Shown here: one piece after another, positions 59,815 through 64,000 of the stretch
Position numbering within the stretch: position 1 is the first letter of the stretch
Layout of the letters: each line of letters begins with the position of its first letter
Assembly: GCF_007858445.1 (NCBI RefSeq)
Contig: NZ_VIGV01000001.1
Coordinates: 124,001 to 188,000, forward strand
Direction of reading: 5' to 3'
From: Tsukamurella sputi
GTDB taxonomy: Bacteria; Actinomycetota; Actinomycetes; Mycobacteriales; Mycobacteriaceae
Length of the DNA: 64,000 nt
Notes under the pieces: model-generated
Database searches by the model: none
What the model was told of the DNA's origin: nothing
The model's input: only the letters and a program-made list of their open reading frames with translations
Made by a program: the position numbers and the translations under genes

Positions 59815-59848
59815 AAAGAGCCGCCGACCATCAGGTCGGCGGCTCTTT
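59815..59848. terminator. Bidirectional rho-independent terminator
   Basis: AAAGAGCCGCCGACC (59815-59829), an ATCA loop, and the perfect complement GGTCGGCGGCTCTTT (59834-59848). A/T runs at both ends let it work in either direction. It lies 14 bases beyond the DUF3040 stop. Confidence 0.88.
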
Positions 59849-59861
59849 CAGGCGCTCAGGT

Positions 59862-60281
59862 TCACGGGAAGCGGCGGCGGAAGCGCTCCTCCATACGGGC
59901 GACGAAGGACTGTCCGGAGGCACGGACGTCGCCGGCGGACCGCCGGCGACCCGACGGGGCGCGGACCGACCCGTCATCCTCGACGGTGCCACGCGGACCC
60001 TTGGCCGTGGGCCCCGACCACAGTGCGTAGACCACGGACCCGAACATCAGCAGGAAACCGATGAGGCCGACGATCACGGTGTACTCGACCTTACCCAGCA
60101 ACATTCCTGCGATGAGCAGCATCAATCCGACCGCGAAGCCGATCGCGGCGATGACGCGACGCCTACCCGTCGCACCGGCGAACCGGCCGCCGCGCACGTT
60201 CGACGCGAACTTCGGATCCTCGGCGTAGAGCGCGCTCTCGATCTGATCGAGCATGCGCTGCTCGTGCTCGGAGAGTGGCAC
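59862..60281 (-). CDS. DUF3040 membrane protein
   Basis: A 139-residue protein starting with the DUF3040 signature PLSEHEQRMLDQIESALYAE and DPKFAS. Two membrane helices follow (about 48-68 and 70-92), then a basic, Arg-rich C-terminal tail. The GTG at 60279-60281 has GAAGGAGGGG just upstream and agrees with the family start; the open frame continues a few codons further. The same gene sits beside mraZ in M. tuberculosis (Rv2169c, from memory). Its function is unknown. Confidence 0.88.
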   Translation of the reverse strand: MPLSEHEQRMLDQIESALYAEDPKFASNVRGGRFAGATGRRRVIAAIGFAVGLMLLIAGMLLGKVEYTVIVGLIGFLLMFGSVVYALWSGPTAKGPRGTVEDDGSVRAPSGRRRSAGDVRASGQSFVARMEERFRRRFP

Positions 60282-60387
60282 GTTCCCCTCCTTCAGCACT
60301 CATGGGGTCCAACTCCTCCCTTCATGATACGAGGCTCACGACCCGACGACCACCATCCACCGAAGAATGAGCGTTCGCTGTGAGAAA

Positions 60388-60801
60388 TCAGGCGGCGCGG
60401 CTCAGGTCCGACTCGACGGAATTCAGGAAGGTCTGCACGCGCGAGTGCAGGACCTCGACCTCGTCCGCCCCGACGGTGCGGGCCGTGGTCTCCAGCGCGG
60501 CCACCACGCCGGACACCGCGGTGAAGTACGCGACCCATTCCGCGTACCCCGGCGCGGCCTTCGCGAGCCGCAGCCAGGCGTTGCGCGTGGGGCGACGCAC
60601 GCCGGTCTCCCGCTCGGCGAGCAGCGCGGCCGCACCGCGCAGGGCGGCGTGATAGATCTCGCGGTACTGATCGGCCGGGGCGGGCGAACCGCCGGCACGG
60701 GCCAGGAACTGATCCGCACGGTCGAGGATGCGCGCCGCGCCCGACTCGCCCATGCGACGACGGGAACCGACGTGATCGATCCGTGCCTTCGATTCGACCA
60801 T
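60388..60801 (-). CDS. HEPN-domain protein (SAV_6107 family)
   Basis: A 137-residue helical protein. RILDRADQFLARA, YREIYHAALRGAAALLA and GYAEWVAYFTAVSGVVAALE are consistent with the SAV_6107-type HEPN family found in actinobacteria; the family name is from memory. HEPN proteins are often RNases or nucleic-acid-linked partners, but the RX4-6H motif of active RNases is not evident here. The ATG at 60799-60801 follows GGAGGAAGG; 58 upstream codons are open but look non-coding. A LexA-like box and a strong promoter lie about 170-220 bases upstream. Confidence 0.75.
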   Translation of the reverse strand: MVESKARIDHVGSRRRMGESGAARILDRADQFLARAGGSPAPADQYREIYHAALRGAAALLAERETGVRRPTRNAWLRLAKAAPGYAEWVAYFTAVSGVVAALETTARTVGADEVEVLHSRVQTFLNSVESDLSRAA

Positions 60802-60967
60802 GACCTTCCTCCTGCTCCGTGGAACTTCTGCGCTGTTACTCCGTGTTGTATCGGACGGGACTGACACGTAACGCTTCCCTCGTTCCGCGGCAGTCCCGCC
60901 CGCCGGACCGGGATCGGCGACCGAAGCCCCGGCGCCAGAACGTGTGCACCAATCCGATGGTCCGCGA

Positions 60968-60983
60968 TCGAACAATCATTCGA
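60968..60983. promoter_or_regulatory. LexA (SOS) box
   Basis: TCGAAC-AATC-ATTCGA matches the actinobacterial LexA consensus TCGAAC-N4-GTTCGA with one mismatch. It lies in the divergent promoter region, just downstream of the minus-strand -10 and over the plus-strand -35 position, so a bound repressor could block both directions. Confidence 0.65.
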
Positions 60984-60991
60984 TCACTTCT

Positions 60992-61019
60992 AATATAGCG
61001 TGAGTGTCCGAGACGTCAA
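60992..61019 (-). promoter_or_regulatory. Predicted minus-strand promoter for the HEPN gene
   Basis: TTGACG (61014-61019) and TATATT (60992-60997) are 16 bases apart, near the housekeeping consensus. Transcription would begin near 60985, inside or next to the LexA box, leaving a leader of about 185 bases. On the plus strand TAATAT (60991-60996) can be the -10 of the GNAT gene. Confidence 0.55.
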
Positions 61020-61033
61020 GGGAGAGGAAGTCC

Positions 61034-61648
61034 GTGACCGCAGTGCCCGCGCAGCAACCGCGGATCCACGTCCTGTCCCCGCAGGACGCCACCCTGTGGC
61101 TGCCCGCCGCCCTGCAGATCTACGTGGCCGCCATGGACTACCCCGCGGGTACGGAGTCGCACCGGCTGCCGATGTGGCGCGAGCACCTCAACCGGCCCGG
61201 CTACGCCGCCTTCGGCGCCGTGCAGGCGCTGCCCACCGAGGACGGCCGGATGGTCGACCACCTGGTGGGCATCGCCTACGGCTACAGCGGCGCAGGCGAT
61301 CAGTGGTGGAACCGGCAACTGCGCGTGGGGCTGGGCCGGCGCGGGCTCTCCCAGCCGGAGATCGACGCGGTGGCCGCCGACTACTTCGAGCTCACCGAGT
61401 TGCACGTGCATCCCGCGGCCCAGGGGCACGGCGTGGGTTCGGCCCTCCTGGGCGCTCTCCTGGCGGGCCGCCCCGAGCCGCGCGTGCTGCTCTCCACGCC
61501 GGAGGTCGCCGCCGAACAGAACCGGGCCTGGCGCCTGTACCGCCGCACCGGCTTCTACGACGTGCTGCGCGACTTCCGCTTCTCCGGCGATCCGCGCCCG
61601 TTCGCCGTCCTCGGCCGCGACCTCCCCTTCGCCCCGCCGGCGCCGTGA
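61034..61648 (+). CDS. GNAT family N-acetyltransferase
   Basis: A 204-residue acetyltransferase. The acetyl-CoA loop appears as HVHPAAQGHGVGSALLGAL, and LYRRTGFYDVLRDF is the usual C-terminal strand. An N-terminal domain of about 100 residues precedes it. The GTG at 61034 has AGAGGAAG at ideal spacing; a GTG at 61004 lies only a few bases from a possible -10 (TAATAT) and could serve a leaderless message. The place before the lppM-like gene matches Rv2170 as recalled. Substrate unknown. Confidence 0.85.
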   Translation: MTAVPAQQPRIHVLSPQDATLWLPAALQIYVAAMDYPAGTESHRLPMWREHLNRPGYAAFGAVQALPTEDGRMVDHLVGIAYGYSGAGDQWWNRQLRVGLGRRGLSQPEIDAVAADYFELTELHVHPAAQGHGVGSALLGALLAGRPEPRVLLSTPEVAAEQNRAWRLYRRTGFYDVLRDFRFSGDPRPFAVLGRDLPFAPPAP

Positions 61649-61661
61649 ACCGGATCGCGCC

Positions 61662-63239
61662 GTGATCACCGAGGTCGACGTGGCCGTCGTCGGCTCGGGC
61701 CACAACGCGCTGGTCGGCGCGGCGTACCTGACGGCCCAAGGCCGCTCCGTGGCGGTCTTCGAGGCCGACACCGTGCCGGGCGGGGCGGTGAGCACCGTCG
61801 AACGGTTCCCGGGCTACCGGATCGATCGCGGCTCGTCGGCGCACCTGATGTTCCGGCACACCGGCATCGCCGAGGAGCTCGACCTCGCGGCGCACGGCCT
61901 GCGCTACCTGGACTGCGATCCCTGGGCCTTCGCGCCCGGCCCGCCGGGCACCACCGCACCGCCGATCGTCTTCCGGCAGGACCTGGACGCCACTGCGGAA
62001 TCCATCGCCGCGGCCTGCGGGCCGCGGGAGGCGGCGGCGTACCGTCGCTTCGTGGCGGACTGGACGCCCCGCGCGCGGGCCACCATGGCCGCGTTCGGCT
62101 CCTCCCCCAGCGCACCGCGGCTCGGCCGCGCCTTCTGGCCCACCAAAGGGCGCGCGAGCATCACGCAGATGTCGCGCACCTACCTCGCCTCGGGTGATCA
62201 GCTGCTCGACGAGTACTTCGACGACGAACGCCTCAAGGCCGCCCTGGCCTGGTTCGGCGCGCAGTCGGGCCCCGCGATGAGCGAACCCGGCACCGCACCC
62301 ATGATCGGCTTCGCCGCCCTCATGCACACGCTCCCGCCCGGCCGCGCCGTCGGCGGCAGCGGCGCGCTCACCCGCGCCCTGATCGGCCGCCTGACGGCCG
62401 ACGGGGGCACTGTCGAGCTGGAGACGCCCGTGACGGCCCTGCGCCGGTCCGGCCGAGGGTGGGAGGTCACCGTCGCCGCGCCCGACGGTGACCGCACCGT
62501 CCGGGCCCGCACCGTGCTCGCCGGATGCCACGTCCTGACCACGCTGGACCTCCTGGAACGCGGTGGCTACGACGCCGCGCGCCTGTCCGGCTGGCGCCGG
62601 AGCATCCAGGTCGGGCCGGGTGTGGGCATGGTGCTGCGGCTGGGCACCACGGCCCCGCCGGCCTTCGACGGGGTGCCCCTGGCCGAGCAGGCCGGACTCG
62701 GCCTGCTCACGGCGGACCGCGGCCACCTCGCGCGCGCCCGCGGCGACATGCTGGCCGGGGACGCGCCCCGCCGGCCCGCCGTGCTGGCGATGACCTTCTC
62801 CGGCCTGGACCCGTCGATCGCGCCGCCCGGCCGGCACACCACGACCCTGTGGGCGCAGTGGTACCCGTACGCGCTCGCGGAGGGCGCGTGGGCGGATGCC
62901 GCGGAGCGGGAGGCGGACCGGATCGTCGCGGAGACGGGGCTCTGGGCGCCCGGCTTCGCGGAGTCGATCGAGCATCGCTTCGTACAGACCCCGGCGACGT
63001 TGGAATCCGAACTGGGCCTGCTCGGCGGGAACGTCATGCACGTCGAGATGGCGCTGCACAACATGCTGCTCTTCAGGCCGGTCCCCGAGCTCGCGGGCGG
63101 GCGGGTCCCGGGTGCGCCCGGACTCGCGCTGGCGGGCGCGTCGATGCACCCGGGCGGCGGCGTGAACGGATCGAGCGGGCGGATCGCGGCGCGGCTGCTC
63201 GCCCGCGACCTGGGACACCTGGCACGATGGCGACCGTGA
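61662..63239 (+). CDS. Phytoene desaturase-like FAD-dependent oxidoreductase
   Basis: A 525-residue flavoprotein. The dinucleotide motif VVGSGHNALVGAAYL is at the N-terminus, with VFEADTVPGGAV next. The C-terminal FAD motif reads PGGGVNGSSGRIAARLLA. This layout fits the CrtI/NAD(P)-oxidoreductase group that acts on carotenoids or related substrates. No carotenoid genes are nearby, so the substrate is unknown. It starts 14 bases after the GNAT stop and overlaps the lppM-like gene by 13 bases. Confidence 0.87.
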   Translation: MITEVDVAVVGSGHNALVGAAYLTAQGRSVAVFEADTVPGGAVSTVERFPGYRIDRGSSAHLMFRHTGIAEELDLAAHGLRYLDCDPWAFAPGPPGTTAPPIVFRQDLDATAESIAAACGPREAAAYRRFVADWTPRARATMAAFGSSPSAPRLGRAFWPTKGRASITQMSRTYLASGDQLLDEYFDDERLKAALAWFGAQSGPAMSEPGTAPMIGFAALMHTLPPGRAVGGSGALTRALIGRLTADGGTVELETPVTALRRSGRGWEVTVAAPDGDRTVRARTVLAGCHVLTTLDLLERGGYDAARLSGWRRSIQVGPGVGMVLRLGTTAPPAFDGVPLAEQAGLGLLTADRGHLARARGDMLAGDAPRRPAVLAMTFSGLDPSIAPPGRHTTTLWAQWYPYALAEGAWADAAEREADRIVAETGLWAPGFAESIEHRFVQTPATLESELGLLGGNVMHVEMALHNMLLFRPVPELAGGRVPGAPGLALAGASMHPGGGVNGSSGRIAARLLARDLGHLARWRP

Positions 63240-63946
63240 CTCTCCGAAGGATGCTCGCGGCGTTGGCGGTCCTGCTGCTGGTCGCCGCCCCCGCGGCGTG
63301 CTCGGGTCCCGGCGCCGGCGACCGCATGTCCGGCAAGATCGTGGCGGCCCAGACACCCGCGTCGAACCCGCAGGGACCGCAGATCGCGGCACCCGGCGAG
63401 CTGAAGGGCCTCGCGGAGGTCAAGGCGTACGACTCGAACGGCAAAGTCGGCACGCAGATGATCTTCGAGACGATCACCTTCGGCCAGTTCAATCAGGTCG
63501 GCGACGTGGTCTCCCAGGCCTTCGACACCTCGGCGGCGTCGATCAAGATGCGGGTGCAGCGCACCGGCGGAACGGTGGTCCTCTCCGGCACCGCAGACCT
63601 CTCCGCCCTGTCGCCGAACTCGGCCGTGATCGTGGTCTCGCTGCAGTTCCCCGGCCCGGTGACCGCCACCAACGGCCAGCAGGAGGCCGACGACCTCGTG
63701 ACGTGGACGCTCAACGCCGGCACCTCCGCGGCGCTCACCGCTGAGGCCGAGTACGCGGATCCGTCGATCGCCTCGTTCACGACCTGGGCGTGGATCACGG
63801 CGCTGGTCTCGCTCCTGGCCGCCGCCGTCGTGACCGGGATCGCCTACGTACGGCGCGACCGCAGCCCGAAGCCCGGCCAGGAGAGCGCCGAGCCGGAGTC
63901 GCTCGTCGAACTGCCGCAGTGGTTGCGCCAGAAGCTGAACCGATAG
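63227..63946 (+). CDS. lppM: LppM-like lipoprotein with C-terminal membrane helix
   Basis: A 239-residue exported protein. The signal segment MLAALAVLLLVAAPAACSG ends in a cysteine that could be lipid-modified, though the residue at -3 is unusual. A soluble domain of about 150 residues (GKVGTQMIFETITFG, IKMRVQRTGGTVVLSG) leads to one membrane helix (about 187-210) and a basic cytoplasmic tail (SLVELPQWLRQKLNR). This layout and its place after the GNAT gene match LppM (Rv2171), a mycobacterial lipoprotein linked to phagosome trafficking. The ATG at 63227 overlaps the upstream gene. Confidence 0.82.
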   Translation: MATVTLRRMLAALAVLLLVAAPAACSGPGAGDRMSGKIVAAQTPASNPQGPQIAAPGELKGLAEVKAYDSNGKVGTQMIFETITFGQFNQVGDVVSQAFDTSAASIKMRVQRTGGTVVLSGTADLSALSPNSAVIVVSLQFPGPVTATNGQQEADDLVTWTLNAGTSAALTAEAEYADPSIASFTTWAWITALVSLLAAAVVTGIAYVRRDRSPKPGQESAEPESLVELPQWLRQKLNR

Positions 63947-63957
63947 ACGGGACGTCC

Positions 63958-64000
63958 GTGAACTACGCCGAACAGTCCGCGTGGCGGACCATCCAGGAGT
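63958..64000 (+). CDS. Start of a further gene, cut by the window edge
   Basis: A GTG at 63958, 11 bases after the lppM-like stop and preceded by GGGACG, opens a frame MNYAEQSAWRTIQE that is still open at the end of the window. Too short to identify; reported only as a likely gene start. Confidence 0.35.
   Translation, partial: MNYAEQSAWRTIQE

Larger units (their letters stand above)
59275..59861. other. Regulatory interval between mraZ and the DUF3040 gene
   Basis: About 590 bases without a protein gene that I can support; short open frames on both strands have shadow-like composition. It holds the mraZ leader, the two GTGGGG arrays and the terminator of the DUF3040 gene. Confidence 0.6.

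Overview
The window is GC-rich (roughly 70%), densely packed chromosomal DNA from an actinobacterium of the order Mycobacteriales. The evidence is the gene content and order: wag31, yggT, sepF, pgeF, ftsZ and the murC-to-mraZ division and cell-wall (dcw) cluster. Nearby are a DUF3040 gene, an lppM-like gene, an MTB12-like lipoprotein gene, a 13E12-type (DUF222/HNH) gene and a translational ileS T-box. This matches, from memory, the Mycobacterium tuberculosis order around Rv2144c-Rv2171 and Rv1536-Rv1540. Missing or rearranged genes argue against Mycobacterium itself. Tsukamurella or a relative is a reasonable guess but cannot be proven from the window.

Region 1 (1-7723, all minus strand) is a surface-polysaccharide operon. 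It runs from a WbaP-type initiating sugar transferase through GDP-mannose 4,6-dehydratase, GDP-L-fucose synthase, a glycosyltransferase, a condensation-type acyltransferase and a second glycosyltransferase to a Wzz-like chain-length protein cut by the window edge. It predicts a fucose-containing, possibly acylated polysaccharide. A gene-poor regulatory stretch (7724-8369) precedes it.

Region 2 (8370-12913) holds a divergent deazaflavin-type nitroreductase/TetR pair with twin operators, then the shikimate operon aroC-aroK-aroB and a small membrane protein gene ending in a strong terminator.

Region 3 (12940-25902, minus strand) contains dnaE, a tail-anchored Ser/Thr kinase gene, a TetR-controlled heterodimeric ABC exporter, an SRPBCC-epimerase fusion gene, an unknown anchored protein gene, an rluD-type pseudouridine synthase gene and lspA.

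Region 4 (25930-34469) is mixed accessory DNA: two lipoprotein genes, L-asparaginase, a class III CoA-transferase, an unknown protein gene, a gene broken by one amber codon, a DUF222/HNH gene, a 66-residue protein gene and a degenerate EAL-DICT sensor gene. It separates lspA/ansA from dinB/ileS, which are neighbours in M. tuberculosis.

Region 5 (34475-60801, minus strand) is the growth and division block. It holds dinB, ileS with its T-box, a membrane protein gene, wag31, yggT, sepF, pgeF and ftsZ, then ftsQ-murC-murG-ftsW-murD-mraY-murF-murE-pbpB-ftsL-rsmH-mraZ, a DUF3040 gene and a HEPN gene. Most dcw genes overlap by 4 bases (ATGA/GTGA), so they are translationally coupled. MraZ-type boxes at 10-base spacing lie upstream of mraZ.

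Region 6 (61004-64000, plus strand) has a GNAT acetyltransferase gene, an FAD oxidoreductase gene, an lppM-like gene and the first codons of one more gene. A near-perfect LexA box lies in the divergent promoter region between the HEPN and GNAT genes. No tRNA, rRNA, CRISPR array, insertion sequence or prophage was recognised.
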